51,917 bases of DNA, taken from contig DATISY010000066.1 in the NCBI GenBank assembly GCA_035468285.1, positions 1 to 51,917 on the forward strand, read 5' to 3'. The DNA is from PALSA-555 sp035468285 (GTDB lineage Bacteria; Actinomycetota; Acidimicrobiia; IMCC26256; PALSA-555). Both the position numbers and the translations under genes were made by a program. Shown here in pieces: positions 33,196 through 42,196 of the stretch (positions within the stretch are counted from its first letter, which is position 1; each line of letters begins with the position of its first letter). The notes beneath the pieces were generated by a model. The model did no database searches. It saw only the letters and a program-made list of their open reading frames with translations, and was not told the origin of the DNA.

Positions 33196-34835
33196 TCGTC
33201 GTCCCCGTCGGCACTCCGGCGCATCTCGTCGGGCGCGCCGACCCCGAGGAGACCGAGGGCGTTGACGAGCCCGATCCGCGATGCCTCCGCGAGCCAGAGT
33301 CGGGACTGGGTCAGCGCGACGTCGTCGGTGAGGACGCGGCAGTCGCGGTAGAAGCCGTGGAATCGGGCCGCGAAGTCTCGCACCCAGGTCGTGACGCGGT
33401 GGGGGGCGCGCCGCGCGGCGGCTTCGGAGACGACATCGGGATATTCGGCCAGGGCGCGGAGCAGGTCGAGCTCTCGGTCGTGGACCAGGGGCGCGAGGTC
33501 CATCTCGAGGATCGGGTTTCGGGTCACACGCTCGACGGCCGCTCGCCGCCCGATCGACGCGATCCGGGCGTGCGCGTACTGGACGTAATAGATCGGGTTC
33601 TCCATCGACTGCGCGGTGACGATGTCGAGGTCGAAGGTCTGTGGCGAGTCGACGCTTTGCAATAGGAACGTGAGGCGAGCCACGTCCGGGTCGACCTCGT
33701 CGAGGATGTCGGCGAGGGTGACGATGTTGCCGGTCCGGCGTGACATGCGGACCAGCTCGCCTCCCTGCATGAGCTTGACGAGCTGACCGAGGAGGACTTC
33801 GAGAGAATCGGGATGTCCGAGCGCGGCCAACCCGGCCCGCAGGGACTTGACCTGCCCGTGATGATCCGCGCCCCAGATGTCGATGAGATGCGACCAGCCT
33901 CGAGCGAGCTTGTCTCGGTGGTACGCGAGGTCGTTGCACAGGTAGGTGGTCGTCCCGTCCGACCGGACCAGGACCCGGTCGCGGCTGTCACCGAAGTCCG
34001 TGGCGCGCAGCCAGGTGGCGCCGTCCTGCTCGAAGGTGGCGCCGTCGTTCGTGAGATCGGCGAGGACCGCGGCGACGTCGCCCCGTTCGTGGAGGGTCCG
34101 CTCCGAGAACCAGGTGTCGAACTCGACACCGATGCGGGCGAGGTCCTCGCGGAGCTGGCGGACGACGTCGCGGTATCCCCACTCCCGGGCTTGCTCTTCA
34201 GTGACGCTGTCGGCGAGCTCGCCTCGCATCCGGACGGCCATCTCGGCGAGATACTCGCCCTGGTAGCCGTCCTCGGGTGGCTCCCGACCTTCGTAGCGGG
34301 CGAGGAGCGACGCGCCGAACGACTCGAGCTGACTCCCAGCGTCGTTGAGGTAGTACTCGCGGTGCACCTCGGCGCCTTGCGCGGCGAGGATGTTGGCGAG
34401 GGCGTCACCAACCGCCACCCAGCGGCCACCACCCGCGTGCAAGGGGCCGGTCGGGTTCGCCGACACGAACTCGAGGTTGATCCGCTCCCCCGCGAGGGCT
34501 TCGCTCCGGCCCCAGCGGATGTCGAGGGCCACGACCTCGCGCAGGACGTCGTGCAGCCAGGCCGGGTGCAGGAAGAGATTGATGAACCCGGGGCCCGCGA
34601 CGTCGATGCGCTCGAGGTGGGGGGGTGGGGTCGCCTCGAGCGCGGTGACGAGCCGCCGCGCCACCTCGGGGGGGGACAGTCCCGCGCCCTTGGCGACTTG
34701 GAGGGCGACGCTCGTCGACCAGTCGCCGTGCTCGCGCTGCGTGCCCATCTCGAGCGCGATGCCCCCCGCCGGCTCGGGGAGGCCGGCGCCGTCGAGCGCG
34801 GTGCGCACGGAGTGCAGAAGCTGATCGCGAATCAC
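33192..34835 (-). CDS. argS: Arginyl-tRNA synthetase
   Basis: 547-residue class I synthetase. The N-terminal additional domain is followed by the HIGH-equivalent ANPTGPLHAGGGR; the HxGG form is also seen in mycobacteria. Further motifs are WGADHHGQV and a KMSKS-like VRMSRRTGN. The C-terminal DALR anticodon-binding domain ends the protein. The GTG at 34835 starts at VIRDQLLHSV. A TACGAT (complement of 34871-34876) could be the -10 of a leader of about 30 nt that contains a GGGCA/TGCCC hairpin next to the start. Confidence 0.95.
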   Translation of the reverse strand: MIRDQLLHSVRTALDGAGLPEPAGGIALEMGTQREHGDWSTSVALQVAKGAGLSPPEVARRLVTALEATPPPHLERIDVAGPGFINLFLHPAWLHDVLREVVALDIRWGRSEALAGERINLEFVSANPTGPLHAGGGRWVAVGDALANILAAQGAEVHREYYLNDAGSQLESFGASLLARYEGREPPEDGYQGEYLAEMAVRMRGELADSVTEEQAREWGYRDVVRQLREDLARIGVEFDTWFSERTLHERGDVAAVLADLTNDGATFEQDGATWLRATDFGDSRDRVLVRSDGTTTYLCNDLAYHRDKLARGWSHLIDIWGADHHGQVKSLRAGLAALGHPDSLEVLLGQLVKLMQGGELVRMSRRTGNIVTLADILDEVDPDVARLTFLLQSVDSPQTFDLDIVTAQSMENPIYYVQYAHARIASIGRRAAVERVTRNPILEMDLAPLVHDRELDLLRALAEYPDVVSEAAARRAPHRVTTWVRDFAARFHGFYRDCRVLTDDVALTQSRLWLAEASRIGLVNALGLLGVGAPDEMRRSADGDDE

Positions 34836-34899
34836 GGGCAGATGCCCGGCGCAGGCGCACCGGGTACCGCATCGTACTGCTGTCCCCCGTGGGCACTCT

Positions 34900-34922
34900 G
34901 AGAACATTCGCCTACTGTTTTC
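34900..34922 (+). promoter_or_regulatory. Promoter/operator region of the 34926 gene
   Basis: An imperfect inverted repeat GAGAACA (34900-34906) and TGTTTTC (34916-34922) with a 9-base spacer overlaps TACTGT (34913-34918). TACTGT ends 7 nt before the GTG start. The half-site resembles a LexA-type GAAC box, but the spacing differs from the mycobacterial consensus. Confidence 0.4.
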
Positions 34923-34925
34923 ACT

Positions 34926-35813
34926 GTGACGGCGGTCCCCGAACCTCCCCATCTCCGCGCGGTGACCTCACCGACCCCGGAGTCGCTAGCGGGCGACGGA
35001 TTGGCGCTCGCGTACGCCGCGCTCGAGCGGGTCCGCTCCGAGCACCGTCTCCACCGTCTCAGTGTCGTCGTGGTCGATCCCGTCCTCGGCCACCAGGTGT
35101 TGGTGGTGCCGCGCGGGGAGCTCCCGGCGTCTGGCGATGATCGGGTGGGGTGGGCAGCCGAGCCGCCGATCGAGGAACCGTCAACGGATCTCGAGCTCGC
35201 GGTCGCGCTGTGCCGCACCGCGCTGCGCGTCGAGGTCCCAGCAAACCCGGTGGATTCCACCGAGCTGGCCCTCCGGCGCCTCGAGGGCGTCGAAGCCGTC
35301 GCGGTCGAAGGGGACGTGATCCGAATCCAGGTCGGCGCGTCGGCGTCGGCTCGGGTCGCCGCGGACGCCCTCGGTGTGGTGAGGGCCAATCTCGACCGCA
35401 CGGTCGTGGTGGAGTTGACCCGGGCCGGCGGTAAGCCTGCCCCGGCGCCGCCCGAAGCGTCCCCGGCCTCGTCCGCGTTGGAGGTCGTCGCGGTCCGGAC
35501 CGCCCCGGAATCGGGCGAGCTCGAGGTCCACCTGCGCGCCCGGGAGGTCCGCACGATCGGTCGTGCGTCGCTCACCCGAGGCCTCGTCGGTGCGGCCGAG
35601 GCCACGCTGGACGCATGGCACGCCCGGCCCGGGGCCCCGGCTCGACGCGTGACATGGGCCCGGGCGGTGGAGACCTCGGCCGACGGGCGCTTCGTGGTGG
35701 CGGTGGCCATCGAGGCGCCCGCCGCGACACCGGGAATGCGCCACGGCATCGGGACGGGACCGAACCCGGTTGAGGCAGCCGTGCACGCGACCGCCGATGC
35801 CCTCACGCGCTGA
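34926..35813 (+). CDS. Hypothetical protein, 295 residues
   Basis: Soluble, Val/Ala/Glu-rich protein without a recognised domain. Residues about 25-90 look like an alpha/beta fold (LSVVVVDPVLGHQVLVVPRG). A second module spans about 93-165, followed by a Pro/Ala linker and a C-terminal alpha/beta module (about 180-295) ending GIGTGPNPVEAAVHATADAL. No signal peptide or membrane segment. GTG 34926 fits the leaderless TACTGT element. It is divergent from argS. Confidence 0.62.
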   Translation: MTAVPEPPHLRAVTSPTPESLAGDGLALAYAALERVRSEHRLHRLSVVVVDPVLGHQVLVVPRGELPASGDDRVGWAAEPPIEEPSTDLELAVALCRTALRVEVPANPVDSTELALRRLEGVEAVAVEGDVIRIQVGASASARVAADALGVVRANLDRTVVVELTRAGGKPAPAPPEASPASSALEVVAVRTAPESGELEVHLRAREVRTIGRASLTRGLVGAAEATLDAWHARPGAPARRVTWARAVETSADGRFVVAVAIEAPAATPGMRHGIGTGPNPVEAAVHATADALTR

Positions 35814-36171
35814 GCCGCGACGCGCGGGGCGGCGGACGGGCGAAGCGTTGCCGGCGTGGAGGTCGCCGAGCACGACCTCCACGGATCCCGCCAAACTCGC
35901 ACCCTCGCAGCGCGCCGCTCGACGTTCGACGTTCCGAGCCGGTCAGGAGAACCGGCCAGTATCCTCAGGCTCCTGCCCTCGTCAGAGTGGAAGGCTTCCC
36001 ACGCGACGACGACTGTGGCGGACATCGGGAACGGGTTGGTCGGATTCGGGAACGCGGCTCCGGCTCGTAGCGTGGAGTCCGTGATTGTCCTCGCCTGACA
36101 CCTGGTCACCGGAAGCCAAGCCGCGTCAATGCGTGGACCTCGGAAGTGCGAGGTCTGCCGCGGCGCTCCGC
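35814..36171. other. Intergenic region, no supported gene
   Basis: About 360 bp between convergent genes. Short open frames exist on both strands but have no family match or ribosome site. A TATCCT hexamer occurs near 35962 on the plus strand without a convincing gene behind it. The right end has the hairpin at 36136-36155. Confidence 0.5.
36136..36155 (-). terminator. Candidate terminator of the GT4 gene
   Basis: Exact 7-bp stem GACCTCG/CGAGGTC with a 6-base loop, 16 bp beyond the stop of the glycosyltransferase. There is no T-run. Confidence 0.45.
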
Positions 36172-37710
36172 TTAGCGTGGGCCGCCCGTTCGGTGCCGCT
36201 CGATAGCCGCGGCATAGGCATCTTCGAATTGGGGCACCAGCCCGGCCCAGGAGAGGCTGTCCCGCGCGTGGGCGAGCGCGTTCGCTCCGCGACGACCAAG
36301 CTCGGCCGGCCGATTGACTGCCTCGGTCAACCCGTCGGCGAGCGCGTCGACGTCGTCGGGCGCCACGAGCCAACCTGTCGGGCGCGCAGGATCGAGGTTG
36401 ATCATCGACGGAAAGCCGCCGCTTTGGGTGGCGATCACCGGGAGGCCGACGGCCATCGCCTCGAGCGGCGCCTGGGGATACGAATCGTTGACCGAGGCCA
36501 TGACGAGCGCGTCGCAAGCCGCCAGCCCGTGCGGCAGGTCATCGTGGCCTCGCCAGCCGGCGAAGAAGACGCCGTCCGCACCGACCTCCGTGGCAACCGT
36601 GACTGGGTGCTCGTCCTCCCACTCGCCGGGACTCCCACCCCACACCACCAGCGATCCCGTCCGTTCAAATCGTGCGCGGGCCCGCGCAAACGCGCGGATC
36701 AGCATGGGAACCCGCTTCCACGCCACGAACCGGCCGACGAAGATCAGCACCGTCGCGTCGCCGTCCGGCCCGAGGAGACGATCGAGGTCCTCCTCACGGT
36801 AGGCAACCGTCCCGGGTGCCCCGAGCTCATCCCACCCGTGAGGGTCCTCGACGAGCCAGCGCCGAAAGCTCGCTCGCCGCTCCGCAGGACTGATCGCCCT
36901 GGGTCGGAAGCGGTCAATGTCAACCCCGTTGGGGATCGTCGAGATTCGGTCGGGCTCAACGCCGAGGAGTTCGATCGCCGTTGCCCGCACCGGCGGAGAC
37001 ACCGCCACCAACTGGTCCGCAGCAGCCGCCTGCGCCCGAAGGTGCGACGCCCAGAACTCTCCGTATCGCCATCGGTCCCACCGGGTGGTGCGAACGAGCT
37101 CGGCCTGCGGGTCACTCAGCCTGGCGCGGTCGCTGCGCCAGTCGGGCACCACCTCGGTCATGTCGGCCAGCGTGGTGCCCAGCGCCGCAGCCACCGCGGC
37201 TCGTGCCTCGATCGCCTCGATGAGCCTGAGCTCGGTCCCGTGGAGATGCGCCAGCACCGGGACACGCGGCCAGCCGCGAGCAACCGCATCGTGCTGCGGG
37301 GTCAAATGGTGGAGGTGCAAGACGTCGGCCCCCTCGGCATCCGCAGCCGCAAATGGCGCCTCCCAAACCGACGAAAGGTGGTCGGCGAGTCCCGGCTCGA
37401 CCGACGACAGCACAACGTCAGCCGTGTCGACCCGGTCCTCGTAAGAAGGCTGCATCGGCAAGGGTGCCGCGATTGCACTCCCGCCTGCTTGGAAGGCGTT
37501 CAGCGCATCCGTGTAGTCGACCTCGTGCACCTCGGCGCCTGCGAAGAACGTCGCCGCATGGGTCTCCGCCCCCGGGAGATCAAGGGACCCGCAAACGAGA
37601 GACACAGCCCAATCGGCTTCCGAGAGCGACGCGGACAGATAGCGCGCAACGTACGCCGAGCCGCCACGCGGGAAGAAGAGCAGCCCCATCACCACGCGTC
37701 CCTTGACCAT
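36172..37710 (-). CDS. Glycosyltransferase family 4
   Basis: About 512-residue GT-B retaining glycosyltransferase. The acceptor-side domain begins KGRVVMGLLFFPRGGSAYVA and has LHLHHLTPQHD and VLAHLHGTELRLIEA. The donor domain has STIPNGVDIDRFRP, VLIFVGRFVAWKRV and the E-x7-E region YPQAPLEAMAVGLPVIATQS. Start candidates are 37725, 37710 and 37689. 37710 keeps the first strand intact, while 37689 has AAGGGA upstream. It stands alone in an accessory stretch away from the main polysaccharide locus, so its product is unknown. Confidence 0.83.
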   Translation of the reverse strand: MVKGRVVMGLLFFPRGGSAYVARYLSASLSEADWAVSLVCGSLDLPGAETHAATFFAGAEVHEVDYTDALNAFQAGGSAIAAPLPMQPSYEDRVDTADVVLSSVEPGLADHLSSVWEAPFAAADAEGADVLHLHHLTPQHDAVARGWPRVPVLAHLHGTELRLIEAIEARAAVAAALGTTLADMTEVVPDWRSDRARLSDPQAELVRTTRWDRWRYGEFWASHLRAQAAAADQLVAVSPPVRATAIELLGVEPDRISTIPNGVDIDRFRPRAISPAERRASFRRWLVEDPHGWDELGAPGTVAYREEDLDRLLGPDGDATVLIFVGRFVAWKRVPMLIRAFARARARFERTGSLVVWGGSPGEWEDEHPVTVATEVGADGVFFAGWRGHDDLPHGLAACDALVMASVNDSYPQAPLEAMAVGLPVIATQSGGFPSMINLDPARPTGWLVAPDDVDALADGLTEAVNRPAELGRRGANALAHARDSLSWAGLVPQFEDAYAAAIERHRTGGPR

Positions 37711-38080
37711 GCGCGTGGACACCATGCCCGCTGGCACCACGACCCGTCCAGCCCTCGACAGCCAAGCCCTCACTGACCCTGAGCGCAGAACGCGTCCCTA
37801 CGTTGGGACTCAGCGTCCCGGTGCGGGCTCCGTCTTCATCGTCGAGAGGAGCCCGTCGGCAGGTTCAGCGATGACCGCACCGCCTCCGAGATCGGAACTC
37901 GGGTGGACACGCTACTCGGGTGTGTATGGGGGCACTTCAACGAGCGTCTCGCTCCTGACAGCGTCGAGGCACATGCGGTCGTCGCGATGTCGCGGCCTGT
38001 CCGCACCACGGAGCGGAGGACCAAACAGTCCGCCACCGCCGGTGCGAGCGCACTCGGAACAAGCCGTACAATAAGAACCT
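37711..38080. other. Intergenic region with promoter of the alpha/beta hydrolase
   Basis: About 370 bp between divergent genes. I see no credible gene. Short frames on both strands are Arg/Ser-rich and unsupported. The only clear signal is the TACAAT box at the right end. Confidence 0.5.
38067..38072 (+). promoter_or_regulatory. Candidate leaderless -10 (TACAAT)
   Basis: Near-consensus TACAAT ends 8 nt before GTG 38081; a -35 is not evident. Confidence 0.55.
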
Positions 38081-38983
38081 GTGACGCTCACCGAACTCCA
38101 GCACATCGAGATCCACGGCCATAGCGTCGGCTATCGCAGCGGTGGGTCAGGGCCAGTCATCGTTCTCATCCATGGCATGGCCGGGAGCTCGGCGACATGG
38201 CGATTCGTCATGCCCGTGCTTGCCGAACACTTCACGGTCATTGCCCCCGATCTCGTCGGCCACGGCGAATCCGAAAAGCCGCGTGGCGACTACTCGCTGG
38301 GAGCCTTCGCGAGTGGCGTGCGCGATCTTCTGTTGGCATTGGGACATGAGCGTGCAACCTTGGTCGGACAATCACTTGGTGGCGGCGTTGCGATGCAATT
38401 CGCTTATCAGTTCCCAGAGCGCTGCGAACGCCTAGTGCTCGTGTCGAGCGGTGGATTGGGCGACGAGGTCAGCATCCTGTTGCGCTTGCTCGCGTTGCCG
38501 GGCGCAGAGCTCGTACTTCCGCTGGCGTGCACCAACTGGGTCCATGATGCCGGCGTGAGAGTCGCGGGTTGGCTCGCAACCATCGGCCTCCACACCGGCC
38601 CACACGTCACGGAGCTATGGCAGAGCTATGGGTCACTGGCAGATGCCAAGACGCGCACCGCGTTCGTACACACGCTGCGATCAGTCGTCGACGTCACAGG
38701 CCAACGCGTGAGCGCGGCCGATCGGCTCTACCTCGCCGGCGAACTACCAACACTGATTGTCTGGGGCGACCACGACAGCATCATCCCCGTCGACCAAGGT
38801 CGCACCACCCACGAAGCGATCCCGGGCAGTCGGCTCGAGATCTTCGAAGGCACCGGACACTTCCCGCACTGCGAACGTCCCGATCGCTTCTGCAAGGTCC
38901 TCATCGACTTCATGAACACGACCTCTCCGTCGGCGACTTCCGCGTCGCAATGGCGGGACCGGATGCTGGCCCGGACCACGTGA
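38081..38983 (+). CDS. Alpha/beta-fold hydrolase
   Basis: 300-residue hydrolase of the epoxide-hydrolase/esterase type. Oxyanion HGMAGSS (about 31-37), PDLVGHGESEKP, the nucleophile elbow VGQSLGGG (Ser about 98), Asp in IVWGDHDSIIP and His in GTGHFPHCE complete the triad. The GTG start fits the leaderless TACAAT box. Its codons are visibly less GC-rich than those of the housekeeping genes, consistent with a later acquisition. Confidence 0.86.
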   Translation: MTLTELQHIEIHGHSVGYRSGGSGPVIVLIHGMAGSSATWRFVMPVLAEHFTVIAPDLVGHGESEKPRGDYSLGAFASGVRDLLLALGHERATLVGQSLGGGVAMQFAYQFPERCERLVLVSSGGLGDEVSILLRLLALPGAELVLPLACTNWVHDAGVRVAGWLATIGLHTGPHVTELWQSYGSLADAKTRTAFVHTLRSVVDVTGQRVSAADRLYLAGELPTLIVWGDHDSIIPVDQGRTTHEAIPGSRLEIFEGTGHFPHCERPDRFCKVLIDFMNTTSPSATSASQWRDRMLARTT

Positions 38984-39163
38984 CTCGATCTGCTAGCGCG
39001 CGACGGGCTAGCTGGATGCGCGAGACGCTCACCGAGGCCTGCGGCGCGCTCGCGCTCGACGACGATGCGCTGACCATCTCACTGTTCCTCCGCACACATC
39101 AACGCGCTGAGAACGTCCAGTAGCGGCGGGACTGAGGGGTTGGCGCGTTCGCGTCGAGTCAGG
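38984..39163. other. Short region, possible gene fragment
   Basis: After the hydrolase stop an open plus-strand frame reads RETLTEACGALALDDDALT and ends at 39123. It has protein-like composition but no start context or recognised family. It may be a decayed 3' fragment. Confidence 0.25.
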
Positions 39164-39292
39164 TCACCGACTGTCATCGCCGCCATTCATGGTGAGGTTG
39201 GGCGCCTTGGTCCCGAAGCGCGTCTCCAGGAACCGCAGCAAGGACATGCGGCCAAAGGCATCCGAGACGATGAGGCCGTCCTCAAGCACCAC
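39164..39292 (-). pseudogene. Remnant resembling a phosphoesterase (phospholipase C family) C-terminus
   Basis: The minus strand encodes GVVLEDGLIVSDAFGR then MSLLRFLETRFGTKAPNL. This resembles the SLLRFLExRFG segment near the end of bacterial phospholipase-C-type phosphoesterases. Nothing of the catalytic part is present and it overlaps the zinc-ribbon ORF. Treated as a fragment. Confidence 0.35.
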
Positions 39293-39485
39293 CCCCGCTC
39301 TGCTCCCATGCCCGCAGCGCACTGCTCGAGGCTCCCCAATCGATCGGGGACTCGCAGGTCGGGCACTCCGCGTCAGCATCCGTCACGAGATGACCGCAGT
39401 TAGAACAACGCAGCACAGCGTCGGGCTCGGCCTCGAAGATCACGGTTGCCCGGTCAGCCGGTGTCATGGCAGAGGCATCGTTCAT
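39282..39485 (-). CDS. Small zinc-ribbon protein
   Basis: 67 residues from ATG 39485 (or 61 from 39467). Two CxxC pairs, RCSNCGHLV and ECPTCESPIDW, about 14 residues apart, form a complete four-Cys zinc ribbon. They are preceded by an acidic segment (VIFEAEPDAVL). No ribosome site is obvious. It sits between mobile-element debris and may itself be decaying. Function unknown. Confidence 0.45.
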   Translation of the reverse strand: MNDASAMTPADRATVIFEAEPDAVLRCSNCGHLVTDADAECPTCESPIDWGASSSALRAWEQSGGGA

Positions 39486-39540
39486 AGGGTCGTTCTTGCT
39501 CGATAGCAGCATCTCGCCAATGCGGCAACCTCGACACTGT

Positions 39541-39924
39541 ACGCGGACGACGGGTCGTACACGGGCCGAAAAAGGGTACCGCTGGTACAACGACTACCAA
39601 CTCCCCCACCTCCCCCACCGCTACGGCGACCAGACCATCACCGTCAGGGTGCACGGCAACCCCGAAGACACCGCCGCAAGCTCAATCGCACTGAAGACGT
39701 CAAGCCCATCCCACCCACCGATCCTGACTTCGCCCGGCTGTGCCCCCGCCGCAACGACGCAGAATCAATCAACCGCAACATCGAAGACAGCCTCTGGGAT
39801 CGGACGCGCCCACAGCATCGGCCATGCCCGCCAGCACCTCAACCTCCTCGGCTACGCCCTCATGGTGAACGGGCTCGCCGTCCACCGCCACCGGCGACAC
39901 CGCACCCACCAACTCGCCGCATAG
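39541..39924 (+). pseudogene. Transposase remnant with two frameshifts
   Basis: Conceptual translation recovers a transposase C-terminus in two frames. Frame A reads EKGYRWYNDYQLPHLPHRYG up to about 39672. Frame B reads DPDFARLCPRRNDAESINRN and IEDSLW up to about 39800. Frame A then resumes with RAHSIGHARQHLNLLGYALM, ending at TAG 39922-39924. The DAES...HARQHLNLLGYAL order resembles DDE transposases of actinobacteria. Two compensating shifts and a missing N-terminal half mark it as dead. No terminal inverted repeats were recognised. Confidence 0.65.
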
Positions 39925-40092
39925 CTTCCCCCACCTCGAAGAGCCCTTCGCTTCAGCGCGCGCCGCGCCGACTGATGGCTCGCCCCAACGCCGCGACCGG
40001 GCTCCGTCGCCAGAATCGGGTTCCCCATCGCCGAGATCGTTGAAGAACGCCCCCCGGCTGCTGAGTCTTCTCCCAGGTATTCTCCATCCCTC

Positions 40093-40164
40093 GCCCTCGT
40101 AGCTCAGCGGATAGAGCATCGGCCTCCGGAGCCGTGTGCGCAGGTTCGAGTCCTGCCGAGGGCG
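40093..40164 (+). tRNA. tRNA-Arg (anticodon CCG)
   Basis: Full cloverleaf: acceptor stem GCCCTCG/CGAGGGC, D-arm GCTC/GAGC, anticodon loop CTCCGGA with CCG at 40126-40128, and T-arm GCAGG-TTCGAGT-CCTGC. The bottom anticodon-stem pair is T-T. CCA is not encoded. It decodes CGG, a common codon here. It borders the transposase debris. Confidence 0.93.
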
Positions 40165-40332
40165 CGCGGTCACGGCCACACATGGGTGGTCCTCGTGGGC
40201 CGTCGCGACGAGCTCGGAACATCGTGAGGCACGACGTGTCGCTCGCCGCGATGCCTCGCTGCCTCGGGGAGCCGCCGGCAATGGCCGAATAGCCTGGGGG
40301 CCGTCCGGCGCGGCCGGGCCTCGGAGGTGAGC

Positions 40333-41205
40333 ATGGCGATCGCGACGGATATCGAGATTCGCCCGCTGAGCGGCTCGATCGGTGCCGAGGTGCAGGGCGT
40401 GGACCTGGCCAGCGAGCTCGACGACGAGGTCATCGCGACCATCCGGGCCCTATGGCTCGAGCATCTGGTGCTGTTCTTCCCGGACCAGGATCTGACGCCC
40501 GACCGCCAGCAGGCGTTCGCGGCGCGCTTCGGTGAGGTGACGGCCGCCCACCCCGTGGAACCCGCGCTCGAGGGGCACCCGCGGGTGCTGCCGGTGGACA
40601 GCGCGTCGGGTCAGACCGACTTCTGGCACACGGACGTGACGTTCATGGCCCGTCCCCCGATGGCGTCGTTGCTCTACGCGGTGCAGCTCCCCCCGGCGGG
40701 TGGCGACACGATGTGGGCCAACATGCGCGTCGCCTACGAGACGCTGGCCGAGCCGTTGCGCCGCCTGTGTGACGAGCTCAGCGCGTACCACTACGCGGCC
40801 GACTACGCCGAGGCGGTCGAGAACGGCGACGGCAAGGAGTGGGAGGGGGCGCCAGTCAAGAAGATGGTGCCCGTCGAGCACCCGGTGGTGCGGGTGCACC
40901 CCGAGACCGGCCAGCGCGCCCTGTTCGTCAATCCCGGGTTCACGGCACTCCTCAAGGGCTTCAACGGCCCGCAGTCCCAGGACCTGCTCCGGCTCCTGTA
41001 CAAGCACGCCACCCAGCCGGAGCTGATCTGCCGTTACCACTGGAAGCCGGGCTCGGTGGCGTTCTGGGACAACCGGGCCACGATGCACTACGGGGTCCAC
41101 GACTACGGGACGGCGCGTCGCATCATGCATCGCGTGACGTTGCAGGGCGATCGACCGTTCGGGCCGTCGTCTCCCAAGGCCGCCACCGTCACGGTCGCGG
41201 GGTGA
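40333..41205 (+). CDS. TauD/TfdA-family Fe(II)/2-oxoglutarate dioxygenase
   Basis: 290-residue dioxygenase. The N-terminus IEIRPLSGSIGAEVQGVDLA is typical of the family. The iron ligands are His99-x-Asp101 in FWHTDVTF and a distal His in WDNRATMHYGVHDY, followed by Arg in RIMHRVTLQGDRP for 2-oxoglutarate. GGAGG five bases before ATG 40333 fixes the start. Taurine, alkyl sulfate or aryloxyalkanoate substrates are possible; no sulfonate transporter is adjacent. Confidence 0.92.
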   Translation: MAIATDIEIRPLSGSIGAEVQGVDLASELDDEVIATIRALWLEHLVLFFPDQDLTPDRQQAFAARFGEVTAAHPVEPALEGHPRVLPVDSASGQTDFWHTDVTFMARPPMASLLYAVQLPPAGGDTMWANMRVAYETLAEPLRRLCDELSAYHYAADYAEAVENGDGKEWEGAPVKKMVPVEHPVVRVHPETGQRALFVNPGFTALLKGFNGPQSQDLLRLLYKHATQPELICRYHWKPGSVAFWDNRATMHYGVHDYGTARRIMHRVTLQGDRPFGPSSPKAATVTVAG

Positions 41206-41264
41206 CCGCCGGCACCGACGCCGTCCGCCGGCCGGACCGGCGGGCAGCCCACGGTGCGGCCACG

Positions 41265-41270
41265 TACGAT
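41265..41270 (+). promoter_or_regulatory. Candidate leaderless -10 (TACGAT)
   Basis: TACGAT ends 8 nt before ATG 41279 of the SDR gene. Confidence 0.5.
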
Positions 41271-41278
41271 CCGCGCCC

Positions 41279-42094
41279 ATGGAGCTGAACGGCAAGGCCG
41301 CGCTCGTCACGGGCGGCGCGTCGGGAATCGGGCGGGCCACCGCCGAGCGGTTCGCCGAGGAAGGCATGCGGGTCTGCATCGTGGACCTCGGTGACAACGG
41401 CGGCCGCGAGGTCGCCGAGTCACTCGGGGGGACCTTTCACGTGGCCGACGTCGGCGACCCGGCCCAGACCGACGCGGCGTTCGCGCACTGCGTCTCGGAG
41501 CTCGGTGGTGTCGACGTCGCGTTCCTGAACGCGGGAATCGCGATCGGTCACGCCGACATCGAGACGCTGCCCGACGACGAATACCGCCGCATCATGGGCG
41601 TGAACGTGGACGGGGTCGTGTACGGCGCCCGCGCCGCGGTGCGGGAGATGACCCGCGGGTCGGGTGGCGCGATCGTCGCGACGTCGTCGCTGGCAGGCCT
41701 GATCCCCTTCCCTCCGGACCCGGTCTATGACCTGACCAAGCACGCGGTCGTCGGGTTCATCCGCTCCCTGGCCCCCACCCTGGCGGCCAAGGGCATCACC
41801 GCCAACTGCGTGAACCCGGGGATGACGAACACCAACATCCTCAACGACGATGTCCGGGCGGCGTTCGCCGCTGCGGACTTCCCGCTGATGCCACCCACCC
41901 AGATCGCCGATGCCGTCGTGCACGCGGTCACGAGCGGCGAGACCGGCCACTGCTGGGTGTGCCAGCCGGGCCGGGAACCCGTCAGCTACGGCTTCCGGGA
42001 CGTCCCGGGGCCCCGCACCGAGAGCGCCGCCGGCCGGAGACCTCCCGGCGTCGCCGATCGCGGGGGCGTGTTCGAGCGCCGCCCCACCGGCTGA
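41279..42094 (+). CDS. SDR-family oxidoreductase
   Basis: 271-residue classical SDR: VTGGASGIGRATAERF (cofactor), CIVDLGDN (Asp suggests NAD preference), FLNAGIA, catalytic Ser in TSSLAG and YDLTK. A 40-residue Arg/Gly/Pro-rich tail after about residue 230 is unusual. Substrate unknown. Confidence 0.9.
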   Translation: MELNGKAALVTGGASGIGRATAERFAEEGMRVCIVDLGDNGGREVAESLGGTFHVADVGDPAQTDAAFAHCVSELGGVDVAFLNAGIAIGHADIETLPDDEYRRIMGVNVDGVVYGARAAVREMTRGSGGAIVATSSLAGLIPFPPDPVYDLTKHAVVGFIRSLAPTLAAKGITANCVNPGMTNTNILNDDVRAAFAAADFPLMPPTQIADAVVHAVTSGETGHCWVCQPGREPVSYGFRDVPGPRTESAAGRRPPGVADRGGVFERRPTG

Positions 42095-42196
42095 GGGGTC
42101 CACCGGCCCGGACCAGCCAATCGATGACGTCTCCCTCAGGCCCGGTCCGTATCCTGGGTCCGTCCCGGCCGGCACCGAACGACCCCGGAGTGCCTC

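Noticed and set aside
34900..34922. SOS (LexA) box upstream of the 34926 gene
   Set aside because: Half-sites resemble GAAC/GTTT, but the spacing and symmetry differ from the actinobacterial consensus; kept only as an unassigned inverted repeat.
34836..34925. T-box or other riboswitch upstream of argS
   Set aside because: The 90-bp gap is too short and shows no T-box consensus; only small hairpins are present.
35856..36098. 80-codon plus-strand ORF in the gap before the GT4 gene
   Set aside because: No ribosome site, no domain and no codon bias beyond background.
34832..36517. A 561-codon minus-strand frame across the 34926 gene and the following gap
   Set aside because: Low-complexity Arg/Ser/Ala translation with no motif; it overlaps a divergent gene and the argS promoter.
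40093..40164. Prophage or integrative-element attachment site at tRNA-Arg
   Set aside because: No integrase and no second copy of the tRNA 3' end were recognised in the window.
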